DNA from: an uncultured Brevundimonas sp.
GTDB lineage: Bacteria; Pseudomonadota; Alphaproteobacteria; Caulobacterales; Caulobacteraceae
Direction of reading: 5' to 3'
Assembly (NCBI RefSeq): GCF_937863155.1
Contig: NZ_CALMFB010000025.1
Span: 109,965 to 173,964 of the forward strand
Length of the DNA stretch: 64,000 nucleotides
Below are positions 36,400 to 45,333 of this stretch, piece after piece. Positions within the stretch are counted from its first letter, which is position 1, and each line of letters begins with the position of its first letter. The notes under the pieces were generated by a model that ran no database searches, had not been told where the DNA came from, and saw nothing but the letters and a program-made list of their open reading frames with translations. The position numbers and the translations under genes were made by a program.

Positions 36400-37787
36400 G
36401 CGGAAAAGGCGCGCACGGCGTCCAGGGCGGCAGCCTCGGTGGCGTCGATGACGGTCAGGCGTTCGGGCTTGTCGCCCAAGGCGCGGATCACCGGCGCGGG
36501 TTCCGGCTCGACGCCCAGCACATCGGAAACGAAGCCGCCGAATTTCGACGGATGGGCGGTCGACAGGGCCACCACCGGCCCGGCCGAGCGGTCGATCCCG
36601 CGCGCGGCGGCCAGGGCCACGGCCGTGTGCGGACAGACGATGCGGCCCCAGTCGGCGTGCGCGCGGGCGATCTGGTCGCGCGTGGTCGCCTCGTTCACCG
36701 AGACGGCCGAGACCTGGCGCCGCAGGGCCGCCAGCAGGTCGTCGGGCAGGGTGATGCGCCCCTCGCGGGCGAAGGTTTCGAACACCGCGCGGGTCGTCTC
36801 GGCGTCACGGCCGGACGCCTCGAACACCAGCCGCTCGAAGTTGGACGGCGCCTGGACGTCCATGCTGACGCTGGCGGTCTGGACGGCGGCGCGGCGTTCA
36901 TAGACGCCGTCGTTGATGGCGCGGGCCAGGGCGTCGTTGGCGTTGACGGCCGCGACGAAGCCCAGGGCGGGCAGGCCCATCTTCGCCGCCGCGATTCCGG
37001 CGAAGGCGTCGCCGAAATTGCCGGTGGGCACGACCCAGGTCGCGGGGCGGCCCCCCAGTTGCGACGCGGCCGAGACATAATAGGGAATCTGGCCCGCCAG
37101 CCGCGCCCAGTTGATCGAATTGACCGAACTGAGCCGCCCCTCCTGACGCAGGGATTCGGTCGCCAGCAGGGCCTTCACCAGACGCTGGCAGTCGTCGAAA
37201 TCGCCGCGCACGGCCAGGTTCAGCACATTGTCGGCGCCGCAGGTGGTCATCTGGCGCCGCTGCACCGGCGAGACGCGATCCAGCGGATGCAGCACGATCA
37301 GGCGGATGCGCTCTGCCCCGGCGAAGGCGGCCACCGCCGCCGCGCCCGTATCGCCGCTGGTCGCCGTCAGCAGGGTCAGCCGCTCGCCCGAGGCGGCCAG
37401 GGCCGCGTCCGACAGGCTGGCGGCCAGCTGCATGGCCAGATCCTTGAACGCCGCCGTCGGGCCGTGGAACAGCTCCAGCACGAACAGCCCGTCCTCCACC
37501 TCGACCAGGGGCGTCACCGCCGGATGGTCGAAGCCGGCGACCAGGCGCGCAATGGCCGCATCCAGGGCGGCGGGCGGCAGGGCGTCGCCGATGAAGGGCG
37601 CCAGCACCTCGCGCGCGATGTCGGCATAGGTGCGACCCGGCCGCGCCGCATCGGGCGCCAGCGTGGGCCAGGCCTGCGGCATGTACAGGCCCCCGTCCGG
37701 CGCCATGCCGCGCAGCAGGGCCTGGGCGAAGTCGGCGACGGGCGCGGCGCCGCGGGTCGAGACATAACGGTCGGGGCGAGGGTGCAT
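36396..37787 (-). CDS. thrC: Threonine synthase
   Basis: A 463-residue PLP enzyme converting O-phosphohomoserine to threonine. The PLP lysine is in GPTAAFKDLAMQL; STRGAAPVADFAQALLRGMAPDGGLYMP at the N-terminus and LTATSGDTGAAAVAAF for phosphate binding identify ThrC. It is convergent with thrB, so it must have a separate promoter, outside the leader-controlled transcript. Start at 37787 matches the family N-terminus; an in-frame extension to 37865 has no similarity. Confidence 0.94.
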   Translation of the reverse strand: MHPRPDRYVSTRGAAPVADFAQALLRGMAPDGGLYMPQAWPTLAPDAARPGRTYADIAREVLAPFIGDALPPAALDAAIARLVAGFDHPAVTPLVEVEDGLFVLELFHGPTAAFKDLAMQLAASLSDAALAASGERLTLLTATSGDTGAAAVAAFAGAERIRLIVLHPLDRVSPVQRRQMTTCGADNVLNLAVRGDFDDCQRLVKALLATESLRQEGRLSSVNSINWARLAGQIPYYVSAASQLGGRPATWVVPTGNFGDAFAGIAAAKMGLPALGFVAAVNANDALARAINDGVYERRAAVQTASVSMDVQAPSNFERLVFEASGRDAETTRAVFETFAREGRITLPDDLLAALRRQVSAVSVNEATTRDQIARAHADWGRIVCPHTAVALAAARGIDRSAGPVVALSTAHPSKFGGFVSDVLGVEPEPAPVIRALGDKPERLTVIDATEAAALDAVRAFSA

Positions 37788-37876
37788 GGCGTCTTGGTAT
37801 CGGGCCGGACGCGCCCCGTCATCCGTAAACGCCCGGCTCTGGCGCATCGGCGCGCGACAGGCCATCTGTGACGGCG

Positions 37877-38821
37877 ATGGATCGCCGCCTGTTTCTGAGA
37901 CTGGGGCTAGGCGCCGCCGCCGTGGGCGGGGTGGTGCTGCTGCGCGACCGGGTGCTGTGGGCGCCGCCCAGCGCCGAATTCATCGGTCAGGTCCAGACGA
38001 CAGGCTGGCTGACCTGGGCGCAGCCGCGCGTGCTGGCGCCGACGGTCGCGGTGGATGTGGGCGGGCGCACCGTCCACGCCCTGATCGACAGCGGCGCCCA
38101 GTTTTCGGTGATCGACCGCGCCCTGGCCGACCAGATCGCCGTGCGTTCGGCCTTCGACCTGCCGGTGATGGCCCATGGGGTCGGCGGCGAGGGCCAGATG
38201 GGGCGCGGCGCCCGGATGGATGTGGGGCTGGGTCCGCTGCGGATCGAAGGGCTGCGTGCGGCGGTGCTGAACCTGGGGCCTCTGGCGGGGCCGGACGGGC
38301 TGAACACGCCGCTGATCCTGGGCCACGACATGCTGAGTCGGCTGGTGCTGGACCTGGACACGGACCGGCGTCGGCTGTCGCTGACCCTGCCGGGCGCCTA
38401 TGCGCCGCCTGCGGGCCTGGCGCCGGTCGCGACCCTGCGACGCGGCCGCGCCCTGGTCGCGCCGGTGACCGTCGAAGGTCATGAGATCGAGGCGGTGATC
38501 GACACCGGCGCATCCAGCCTGCTGTCGCTGAAACGGTCGGCGGCCGAGGCGGCGAGCCTGCTGGACGGACGGCCGGTTCACGAGGGAAGCAGCCTGGTTC
38601 TGGGCGGGGTGGTGGCGGCCCGGATCGTCAGGACACGCAGCGTCGTCTTCGCGGACCAGACCTATCGCGGGCGGCCGGTGTCGATCTTCGCCGACGCCGT
38701 GGCGCCCGGCGTGCCCGACGCCCTGGTGGGCATGGCGGCCTTCATCGGGCGCCGCGTCGCGATCGATGCGGGCGAAGGGCGGATGTGGGCGTCACGCCCG
38801 CTGGATCTGACCGTGGGTTAG
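37877..38821 (+). CDS. Retropepsin-like aspartic protease, exported
   Basis: A 314-residue protein with two aspartic-protease motifs, LIDSGAQFS (about residue 75) and VIDTGASSL (about residue 210), the pattern of bacterial retropepsin-like proteins with tandem domains. The N-terminus MDRRLFLRLGLGAAAVGG has a twin Arg and hydrophobic core, so export, perhaps by Tat, is likely. ATG 37877 is preferred over GTG 37868. It diverges from thrC (89 bp) and converges with the zinc peptidase by a TTAG overlap. Target unknown. Confidence 0.82.
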   Translation: MDRRLFLRLGLGAAAVGGVVLLRDRVLWAPPSAEFIGQVQTTGWLTWAQPRVLAPTVAVDVGGRTVHALIDSGAQFSVIDRALADQIAVRSAFDLPVMAHGVGGEGQMGRGARMDVGLGPLRIEGLRAAVLNLGPLAGPDGLNTPLILGHDMLSRLVLDLDTDRRRLSLTLPGAYAPPAGLAPVATLRRGRALVAPVTVEGHEIEAVIDTGASSLLSLKRSAAEAASLLDGRPVHEGSSLVLGGVVAARIVRTRSVVFADQTYRGRPVSIFADAVAPGVPDALVGMAAFIGRRVAIDAGEGRMWASRPLDLTVG

Positions 38822-39666
38822 ACGGAACCGAAGGTGTCGCACACCGCCGGATCGCCTGAATCATAGCCGCGCCGCAGCCATTCCATCCGCTGGGCCGAGG
38901 TGCCGTGGGTGAAGCCTTCCGGCGTCACACGACCGCCCGAGCGGCGTTGCAGGGTGTCGTCGCCGATGGCGTTGGCGGTCTTCATGCCCTCTTCCAGGTC
39001 GCCCGGATCCAGCGCCACCTGACCATTGGAGGCGGCCGAGGCGTTGCGGGCCCAGACCCCGGCATAGCAGTCGGCCTGAAGCTCCAGCGCCACGGAATAG
39101 CGGTTGGCCTCGGCCTGGCCCGAGGCGCGCTGTTGGGCCTGCTGCACCTGCTGGCTGGTTCCGGTCAGGGTCTGGATGTGGTGGCCGAACTCGTGGGCGA
39201 TGACATAGGCGCGGGCGAAATCGGCGCCCGAGGCGCCCAGCTGCTGCTCCATCTGGGACCAGAAGCTGAGGTCCAGATAAACCGTCTTGTCGGCCGGGCA
39301 GTAGAAGGGCCCCATGGCCGCCTGGCCATAGCCGCACTGGGTGCCGGTACCGCTTTCGTACAGGACCACACGCGGCGGCTGATAGCCGTTCAGCTTGGTC
39401 TGCCAGACGTCGTTGATATTGGCGCCGACCACATCGACGAACTGGCCCGCCTGATCCTGGGGCGTGCCCTCGACCCCCTTTTCCGAGGCGCCGACGCCGC
39501 CGAACTGGCTGGCGACCTGCTGTGTTGTGGACGGGTCGATGCCGAAGACGAAATAGCCGATGGCCGCCAGGATCAGCACGCCGATCCCGCCGCCCGCCGC
39601 CGCTCCGCCGCCCATGCCGCGCCGGTCCTCGATCCCGCCGCCGCGCCGTCCGCCCTGCCACCGCAT
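38818..39666 (-). CDS. YpfJ-type neutral zinc metallopeptidase
   Basis: A 282-residue single-span membrane protein of the YpfJ (zinc metallopeptidase) family. After a Gly/Arg-rich start there is one helix (about residues 25-43) and a periplasmic domain with the zinc motif VIAHEFGHHIQ (HExxH) and the later LELQADCYAGVWA with the third ligand Asp. CPADKTVYLDLSFW is also typical. GGAGG lies 9 bases before the chosen ATG. Physiological role is unknown. Confidence 0.88.
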   Translation of the reverse strand: MRWQGGRRGGGIEDRRGMGGGAAAGGGIGVLILAAIGYFVFGIDPSTTQQVASQFGGVGASEKGVEGTPQDQAGQFVDVVGANINDVWQTKLNGYQPPRVVLYESGTGTQCGYGQAAMGPFYCPADKTVYLDLSFWSQMEQQLGASGADFARAYVIAHEFGHHIQTLTGTSQQVQQAQQRASGQAEANRYSVALELQADCYAGVWARNASAASNGQVALDPGDLEEGMKTANAIGDDTLQRRSGGRVTPEGFTHGTSAQRMEWLRRGYDSGDPAVCDTFGSV

Positions 39667-39740
39667 GACCCGTTCCTCCGTTGGTCGTCGCCCTAAGCTA
39701 TGCCGCAACGCCAGGCGAAGGGAAGGGATGCACGAAAGCT

Positions 39741-39759
39741 GTTGATCCGGGCGGGGCCA
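39741..39759 (+). promoter_or_regulatory. Sigma-32 (RpoH)-like promoter for hsp20
   Basis: GTTGATC (39741-39747), 14 bp spacer, then CCCCATTT (39752-39759 is the -10) resembles the heat-shock promoter form CTTGAA-N13-15-CCCCATnT; the -10 is a full match, the -35 partial. The first ATG of hsp20 is 83 bp downstream. Counting the spacer from the -35 end leaves a short gap, so the exact -35 is uncertain. Confidence 0.4.
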
Positions 39760-39842
39760 GACCCCATTTCCCGGTCACGGTCTTTGCGTCCGCCCATCCG
39801 GGGGGCGCAGCGGCCGGGTCGCTTGACGAAGGACCGACGACG

Positions 39843-40265
39843 ATGACGACGCGCACCATCCTGTTCGACAGCCCCTTTCTGCTGGGCTTCGACCATACCC
39901 GCGCCCTGATCGACCGCGCCGCCAAGGCCGCGGCCGAAAGCTATCCCCCCTATAATGTCGAACAGCGGGGCGACCATGCGGTGCGCATCACCCTGGCGGT
40001 CGCGGGCTTTTCGCCCGAAGAACTGGCCATCACCCTGGAAGGGCGCCAGCTGACCATCGCCGGCAAGCGCGAGGACGGGCCCAAGGGCGCCGAACCGGCC
40101 TTCCTGCACCGGGGCATCGCCGCGCGCGGCTTCGTGCGCAGCTTTGTTCTGGCCGACGGGCTGGAGGTGCAGGGCGCGCAACTGGAGCATGGCCTGCTGC
40201 ATGTCGATCTGATGCGGCCCGAGCAGGAACGCACCGTGCGGCGCATCCCCATTACGGCGGGCTGA
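39843..40265 (+). CDS. Small heat-shock protein Hsp20
   Basis: A 140-residue alpha-crystallin-type chaperone that holds unfolding proteins. The core begins PPYNVEQRGDHAVRITLAVAG and includes GFSPEELAIT, the L-T-I-x-G-K strand in LTIAGKRED, and GIAARGFVRSFVLADGLEV; the C-terminal IPI anchor motif is RRIPITAG. This is the IbpA-like group found in alphaproteobacteria. DUF1150 follows by 61 bp, the usual pairing. Confidence 0.93.
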   Translation: MTTRTILFDSPFLLGFDHTRALIDRAAKAAAESYPPYNVEQRGDHAVRITLAVAGFSPEELAITLEGRQLTIAGKREDGPKGAEPAFLHRGIAARGFVRSFVLADGLEVQGAQLEHGLLHVDLMRPEQERTVRRIPITAG

Positions 40266-40326
40266 ACGACAGCCGCCGAACGGCCCGGCGATCCGGGCGT
40301 TAGTAAAAGTTGAAGGAGGCGGTCTG

Positions 40327-40584
40327 ATGACGCCGATGAGGATGACCAAGGAAGAATTCGCCGGTCTGGGCGCCCCGGACCTGGTCTATGTGCGCGAGAT
40401 TCCGGCGGCCGAGGTTCTGGCCGATACGCCGGTGCTGGCCAGCGAGGCGTTGGCCATTGATCCGGACCAGATGCTGTATGCGGTGCATGGCGCGGACGGC
40501 GAACGGCTGGCCGTTATGATCGACCGCGACACCGCCTTCGCCGCCGCCGTGGCGCACGAGCTGGAGCCGGTGTCGGTTCACTGA
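40327..40584 (+). CDS. DUF1150 family protein
   Basis: An 85-residue soluble protein of the DUF1150 family, which in alphaproteobacteria regularly follows an hsp20 gene, as here. LVYVREIPAAEVLAD and LYAVHGADGERLAVMIDRDTA are the conserved parts. No known function. AAGGAGG precedes the ATG by a few bases. ATG at 40339 is an alternative start. Confidence 0.88.
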   Translation: MTPMRMTKEEFAGLGAPDLVYVREIPAAEVLADTPVLASEALAIDPDQMLYAVHGADGERLAVMIDRDTAFAAAVAHELEPVSVH

Positions 40585-40585
40585 C

Positions 40586-40617
40586 GCGCTCAAGCAGCGA
40601 GCGACTGCGTCGCGAGC
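40586..40617. repeat. Copy of dispersed CTCAAGC-hairpin repeat
   Basis: CGCTCAAGCAGCGAGC followed by GACTGCGTCGCGAGC. The inner part forms GCGAC/GTCGC with a TGC loop. It matches the repeat at 46669-46807 and 53712-53749 and lies between the convergent DUF1150 and ptsN genes. Confidence 0.7.
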
Positions 40618-40621
40618 AAAT

Positions 40622-41086
40622 TCAGGCGGCGGTCTTTTCCGTATCTCGCACGAACAGGGCGTGGATGGCGTCGGGCGTGCGGGCCTGGCGCAGGCGTTCG
40701 CGCAGTTCGGCCCCGCGCAGGGCGCGCGACACGGCCGCCAGGGCGCGCAGATGTTCGGCGCCGGCGTCGGGTGACGCGAACAGGGCGAACAGCAGATCGA
40801 CCGGCCGGTCGTCCAGAGCCTCGAACGCCACCGGCTGGTCCAGTCGCACGAAGACGGCGGCGACCCGGTCCAGGCCCGGCAGTCGGGCATGTGGCACGGC
40901 GACGCCGCCGCCCAGGCCGGTCGAGCCCAGCGCCTCGCGCTCCATCAGCGCCGAAAAGACCTGTTGAACGTCGCGGCCCAGCATCTGGGCCGCCGCCTCG
41001 GCCGCGATATGCAGCGCCTGGCGTTTGGACGACGCGCCGCCGCGCAGGACAATGCCCTCGCGCGTCAGCATCTCACCGATGTCCAT
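40622..41086 (-). CDS. ptsN: PTS nitrogen-regulatory EIIA (PtsN)
   Basis: A 154-residue EIIA-Ntr domain protein that receives phosphate from NPr and regulates nitrogen, potassium and stress responses. The phosphorylatable His is in GGGVAVPHARLPGL (about residue 66). LTREGIVLRGGASSKRQALHIAAEAA is the family N-terminus. It is the last gene of the rpoN-hpf-ptsN set; PtsN genes commonly lie here. ptsO/npr is not seen. Confidence 0.92.
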   Translation of the reverse strand: MDIGEMLTREGIVLRGGASSKRQALHIAAEAAAQMLGRDVQQVFSALMEREALGSTGLGGGVAVPHARLPGLDRVAAVFVRLDQPVAFEALDDRPVDLLFALFASPDAGAEHLRALAAVSRALRGAELRERLRQARTPDAIHALFVRDTEKTAA

Positions 41087-41165
41087 GAAAACCCCGACTC
41101 GTACCCATCATCCCGATGGGCGGGCGCCCTTTAGACGCTCCGCCCCGTTTGGGGAAGACCTACCA

Positions 41166-41828
41166 CTAAGCCTTTACCGAACCATGTCCGTTGGACGACC
41201 CGTTCTTGGCGGTGCGCTCGGGGTCGATCCAGCCGACGTTGCCGTCAGGGCGGCGATAGACCACCGACACCCCGCCGTGGGCGGCGTTGCGGAAGATCAC
41301 GACCGGATAGCCGGTCATGTCCAGCTCCAGAACCGCACGGCCGACCGTGATGGTGCGCAGCTCGTGTTCCGTCTCGGCGATGACCATGCCGACCGGGGGC
41401 GGTTCGTCGGGACGGCCCGCCTCGCCGAAGGTTTCGTCCTCGACCTCGTCCGGGTTGCGCAGAACGATGCTGCGGGCCACGTCGCGGGCCGCGTTCTCAG
41501 TCTTTTCGGGCGACAGAGCCTTGGGACCGATGTGGTGATCCTTCAGTCGGCGCTTGTAGCGGCGAACCCGCTTCTCCAGCTTGTCCAGACTGTCGGAAAA
41601 GGCCGAATGGGCGTCGCCGCCGAAGCCGGATGTCACCAGGGATTGGCCCGAGGCCAGGCGGACCCAGCAGTCCACCTTGAAGCCATGGCCATCCTTGGAC
41701 ACCACCACCTCGGCGTCCTGACCGCCGCGTTCGAAATATTTTCCGACGCCGTCTTCGAGTTCCTGGGAGATGCGCGAGCCTAACGCTTCGCCGACATCCA
41801 CATGCTTGCCGCTGACTTGCACTTGCAT
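41166..41828 (-). CDS. hpf: Ribosome hibernation-promoting factor, long form
   Basis: A 220-residue long HPF. The N-terminal domain (about 1-105; MQVQVSGKHVDVGEALGSRI start) binds the ribosome decoding region and the C-terminal domain (about 165-210; MTGYPVVIFRNAAHGGVSVVYRRPDG) dimerises to form 100S ribosomes. The two are linked by an acidic spacer. It lies between rpoN and ptsN. The ATG at 41828 matches the usual MxIxVxG start. Confidence 0.93.
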   Translation of the reverse strand: MQVQVSGKHVDVGEALGSRISQELEDGVGKYFERGGQDAEVVVSKDGHGFKVDCWVRLASGQSLVTSGFGGDAHSAFSDSLDKLEKRVRRYKRRLKDHHIGPKALSPEKTENAARDVARSIVLRNPDEVEDETFGEAGRPDEPPPVGMVIAETEHELRTITVGRAVLELDMTGYPVVIFRNAAHGGVSVVYRRPDGNVGWIDPERTAKNGSSNGHGSVKA

Positions 41829-41951
41829 GCCGATACAACGCGCCCGACCGTGAATGGTGTCAACGCCGATCACCTATTTGTGGTCAAGCTGTCGGGGCGG
41901 TGCGGGCGTGCGGCGAAGCGGCGCGCTTGAACGACTTAGGCACCGAAAAAG

Positions 41952-43517
41952 TCAGGCGAAATTCAGCATCCGCTTGCGCTGGATCGACGACGGAATGCGC
42001 AAGGCCTCGCGGTATTTCGCCACGGTGCGGCGGGCGATGTCGATGCCCGCCTCGTTCAGGATTTCAACGATGCGATCGTCGCTCAAGACGTCGCCGTCGG
42101 CGGCCTCAGCGTCGATCATGGCCTTGATGCGACTGCGGACCGATTCCGCCGAATGGGCGGCGCCGCCATCGGTGGCCTGGATGGCGGCGGTGAAGAAGAA
42201 TTTCAGCTCGAACACGCCGCGCGGGGTGGCGACATATTTGTTCGAGGTGACGCGGCTGACGGTGGATTCGTGCATGCCGATGGCCTCGGCCACCGTCTTC
42301 AGGTTCAGGGGACGCAGAAACTCGACCCCGAAGGCCAGGAAGGCGTCCTGCTGGCGCACGATCTCCGACGCGACCTTCAGGATCGTCTTGGCCCGCTGGT
42401 CCAGCGATTTGACCAGCCAGTTGGCCTGGGCCGCGAAGTCGGCGACGAAGGCCTTGTCCGTCTCGTTGCGCGCGCCGGCCGCCACCACGCCGTGATAGCG
42501 TTTGTCGACCAGGAGGCGGGGCAGGGTGTCGCTGTTCAGTTCGACGCGCCAGCCGCCGGCCGGGTCGGGCCGCACATGGACGTCGGGGATGACCGTCTGG
42601 GCCGTCTCGCCGCCGAAACCGGCGCCGGGGCGCGGCGTCAGGGCCTTCAGCTCGGCGATCATCTCGGCCATGTCCTCGGCGTCGACGCCGCAGGCCTTGC
42701 GAAGGCCCGGCAGGTCGCGCTTGGCCAGAAGGTCGAGGTTGTTCAGCAGGCAATCCATGGCCGGATCGAAGCGGTTGCGCTCGATCAACTGCAGCTTCAG
42801 GCATTCCGGCACCGAGCGGGCCATGACGCCGGTCGGCTCAAAGCCGTGACAGACGGCCAAAACCGCCTCGACCCGCTCCAGGCCGCAGCCCAGGCGGTCG
42901 GCGATCTCGGCCAGTTCGCCGCGCAGGTAGCCGCCCTCGTCCACCGCGTCGATCAGGGTCAGGGCGATGGCGTGGTCGGACGCCGACAGGCCGGCGGACG
43001 ACGCCTGGGCCTGCAGATGCTCCCACAGGGTGATCTCGCGCTGCTCGTTGCGTTCGCCCTCGCCTTCGGGCGCCACGCCACCCTGGCGGGTGCGGGACCA
43101 GTCGGACAGGCCCGGCTGCTCGATGGCGGCGTCCGTCGCGCGGTCGCCGGTGCGTTCGCCGGGGGCGGCGTCGCCGTACAGATCGTCGTCGCGGGCGTCC
43201 ATGGCCTGGGCGGCCTCGCCGGCGCGGTCGTCGGAGAAGCTGAGTTCGGATTCGGCGGTGGATTCGGCGGTGGATTCAGGGCGTTCGGCGGGTTCGGGGG
43301 CGTCCCCTTCCGCCTCGTCTCGCGACAAGAGGGGATTGCGCTCCAGCTCGGCTTCGACGAAGGCGTCCAGCTCCAGGTTCGACAGTTGCAGCAGCTTGAT
43401 GGCCTGCTGCAGCTGGGGCGTGATGACCAGCCCCTGACCCTGCCTGACCTCAAGCCTCTGACCCAGCACGTCCTGCCCCCGGCGAACCGGGTCTGGCCCG
43501 GAATTTGCTGGGGCCAC
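41952..43517 (-). CDS. rpoN: RNA polymerase sigma-54 factor
   Basis: A 521-residue sigma-54. Region I (LEVRQGQGLVITPQLQQAIKLLQLS, about 22-46) contacts activators, an acidic low-complexity region II follows (about 60-150), the core-binding region occupies the middle, and the C-terminus has the helix-turn-helix MHESTVSRVTSNKYV and the RpoN box ARRTVAKYREAL. Start is GTG at 43517. It would be the usual downstream neighbour of lptB, but a lipoprotein gene on the other strand separates them here. Confidence 0.96.
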   Translation of the reverse strand: MAPANSGPDPVRRGQDVLGQRLEVRQGQGLVITPQLQQAIKLLQLSNLELDAFVEAELERNPLLSRDEAEGDAPEPAERPESTAESTAESELSFSDDRAGEAAQAMDARDDDLYGDAAPGERTGDRATDAAIEQPGLSDWSRTRQGGVAPEGEGERNEQREITLWEHLQAQASSAGLSASDHAIALTLIDAVDEGGYLRGELAEIADRLGCGLERVEAVLAVCHGFEPTGVMARSVPECLKLQLIERNRFDPAMDCLLNNLDLLAKRDLPGLRKACGVDAEDMAEMIAELKALTPRPGAGFGGETAQTVIPDVHVRPDPAGGWRVELNSDTLPRLLVDKRYHGVVAAGARNETDKAFVADFAAQANWLVKSLDQRAKTILKVASEIVRQQDAFLAFGVEFLRPLNLKTVAEAIGMHESTVSRVTSNKYVATPRGVFELKFFFTAAIQATDGGAAHSAESVRSRIKAMIDAEAADGDVLSDDRIVEILNEAGIDIARRTVAKYREALRIPSSIQRKRMLNFA

Positions 43518-43566
43518 TTTCGGCCCAAGGGGTTAACGGGGGGCGAACGCCTGATAGGTTGATCGG

Positions 43567-44028
43567 ATGAGCCTCGCCTGTTCCCGTGTTCTCGCCGTGG
43601 CCTGTATGGCGGCGATACTCCATGGGTGTGGCCCCGGATCAGATCGGAGCGAAGACGCCAGCAGCCTGACGGACGTCGACCTGACCCCTGTTCAGAAGAA
43701 AGCGCTCACGGCCGAAGCCCTGGCCGGAAACGCAGAAGCCGCTTTTCGGCTATCCGAATTCTATACCTTAGCGGGCGGTGACGGTGACCCGAACGTCATC
43801 GACGCTCACGACAGGGCCGAGGAACTTCGCTGGCTATCCCTGGCTGCAGCAGGCGGACACAAGGTGGCGGCCTTCAATCTCGCCGTGTCCATGGCGGATG
43901 TGGATTGCCCAAGGGCACGACGGATGATGACGCAGATTTCGCTGGATACTCTGGATGGCGAGAGAGCGCGATCCGCACGATACTGGCTTGAAGACTCGCG
44001 CTTCGACTGCGCTGCGAAGTCGCCCTAG
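43567..44028 (+). CDS. Lipoprotein with Sel1-like repeats, atypical composition
   Basis: A 153-residue protein with a lipobox (ILHGC, Cys21) and a mature domain containing Sel1/TPR-like helices, e.g. ALAGNAEAAFRLSEFYTLA and LAAAGGHKVAAFNLAVSMA. Sel1 proteins act as scaffolds in envelope stress or secretion, but this one has no known partner. Its DNA is visibly less GC-rich than neighbours and uses rarer codons (ATA, TTA, TTC-poor runs). It is on the opposite strand between lptB and rpoN, ending in a CTAG shared with lptB. Confidence 0.75.
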   Translation: MSLACSRVLAVACMAAILHGCGPGSDRSEDASSLTDVDLTPVQKKALTAEALAGNAEAAFRLSEFYTLAGGDGDPNVIDAHDRAEELRWLSLAAAGGHKVAAFNLAVSMADVDCPRARRMMTQISLDTLDGERARSARYWLEDSRFDCAAKSP

Positions 44029-44819
44029 CCGTACATCTCACCCAGATAGACACGCCGCACTTCGGGGTCGGCGATGACCTCGGCGGCGGTGCCTTCGAAC
44101 AAGACGGCACCGCCCGAGATGATCGAGGCGCGGTCGATGATGTCCAGCGTCTCGCGGACATTGTGGTCGGTGATCAGCACGCCGATGCCTTCGTCCGCCA
44201 GATAGCGGATGACCTGGCGGATGTCGGCAATGGCCAGGGGGTCGATGCCGGCGAAGGGTTCGTCCAGCAGCATGAAGCTGGGCCGGCCAGCCAGGGCGCG
44301 GGCGATCTCGCAGCGGCGCCGCTCGCCGCCCGACAGGGCCGAGGCTGGGGCGTGGCGCAGATGCTCGATCCGCAGTTCGTCCAAAAGGCGGGTGGTCTCG
44401 GCCTCCACGCGCTCGCGCGGGTGATGCAGTTCGACCACCGCCTTGATGTTCTGTTCCACCGTCATGCCGCGGAAGATGGAGGCTTCCTGGGCCAGATAGC
44501 CCAGACCCATGCGGGCGCGCTGGTACATGGGCTGGCTGGTGATGTCCTCGCCGTCCAGCCAGATGGAGCCGCTGTCGGCCGGGATCAGGCCGGTGATCAT
44601 GTAGAAACAGGTGGTCTTGCCCGCGCCATTGGGGCCCAGCAGGCCCGCCACCTCGCCGCGCTGGACCGTCAGGGAGACGTCGCGCACCACTTGACGCTGG
44701 CCGAAGCTGCGGGCGATGTTGTTGACCCGCAGGCCCTTTGCGGCGGGCGCGGTTTCGGGCGCGGCGGCGACTTTGGCCGCCTCGTCCAGGTTCAGGGCTG
44801 AGAGTTCCTTGCGCGCCAA
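44025..44819 (-). CDS. lptB: LPS export ABC transporter ATP-binding protein LptB
   Basis: A 264-residue ATPase that powers extraction of LPS by LptFG. Motifs: GLLGPNGAGKTTCFYMITGLI (Walker A, about 60-67), GLGYLAQEASIFRGMTVEQNI, LSGGERRRCEIARAL, LLDEPFAGIDPLAI and ITDHNVRE with the switch His. The N-terminal 28 residues are an Ala-rich extension. Start is TTG at 44819; no strong Shine-Dalgarno is visible, so a start about 28 residues further in is possible. It follows lptA by 22 bp. Confidence 0.94.
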   Translation of the reverse strand: MARKELSALNLDEAAKVAAAPETAPAAKGLRVNNIARSFGQRQVVRDVSLTVQRGEVAGLLGPNGAGKTTCFYMITGLIPADSGSIWLDGEDITSQPMYQRARMGLGYLAQEASIFRGMTVEQNIKAVVELHHPRERVEAETTRLLDELRIEHLRHAPASALSGGERRRCEIARALAGRPSFMLLDEPFAGIDPLAIADIRQVIRYLADEGIGVLITDHNVRETLDIIDRASIISGGAVLFEGTAAEVIADPEVRRVYLGEMYG

Positions 44820-44841
44820 GCGTCAGTCCAGGCCCGAAGGC

Positions 44842-45333
44842 TCAGTTCCCGTTCGGATAGAAGACGCCCTGGACGCGGCCGTTCGAGCCGGCGCCTTCCC
44901 AGCGGGCGTCGCCGCTGCGGACGTTGTAGATCAGCCGGCCGCCGGTGGCGACGTTGCGGCCCTGGTTCAGCACCACCTGGCCGGTGACGGTCAGATCGCC
45001 GTTGGCCAGGTTGTAATGGGCGCGGTCGCCGCGCACCGTCTGTTGCGGGGTGACGAAGAAGACGCCGCCCACGGCCTCGGCCTCGCGGACGTCGGCCTCC
45101 GTGCCCTTGAAGTCGATGCGTTCGGCCCGCAGGCGATTGTCGCCCTGAAGGATCTCGGCCCGGCCGATCAGGGCGAAGCCCTCGGCGCTGTACTGCACCC
45201 GGTCGCCGCCCCACATGATCGGGGCGTCGCCACCGCCGATGGGGGCGTTCTGGGCGCCGCCGACCGAGGGCAGGGCCACGGCTAAGGCGGTCGCCGCCGC
45301 ACAAAGGATCAGTCTGGTCTTGGCCATGGTCAT
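44842..45333 (-). CDS. lptA: LPS transport periplasmic protein LptA
   Basis: A 163-residue exported protein with a signal peptide (about residues 1-27, GGAQN cleavage) and an OstA/LptA beta-jellyroll domain that bridges LptC and the outer-membrane LptDE. Recurring D-R-V-Q-Y-S, ERIDFKGTEADV and RAHYNLANGDLTVTG strands are typical. ATG overlaps the lptC stop by 4 bp. No C-terminal extension. Confidence 0.92.
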   Translation of the reverse strand: MTMAKTRLILCAAATALAVALPSVGGAQNAPIGGGDAPIMWGGDRVQYSAEGFALIGRAEILQGDNRLRAERIDFKGTEADVREAEAVGGVFFVTPQQTVRGDRAHYNLANGDLTVTGQVVLNQGRNVATGGRLIYNVRSGDARWEGAGSNGRVQGVFYPNGN

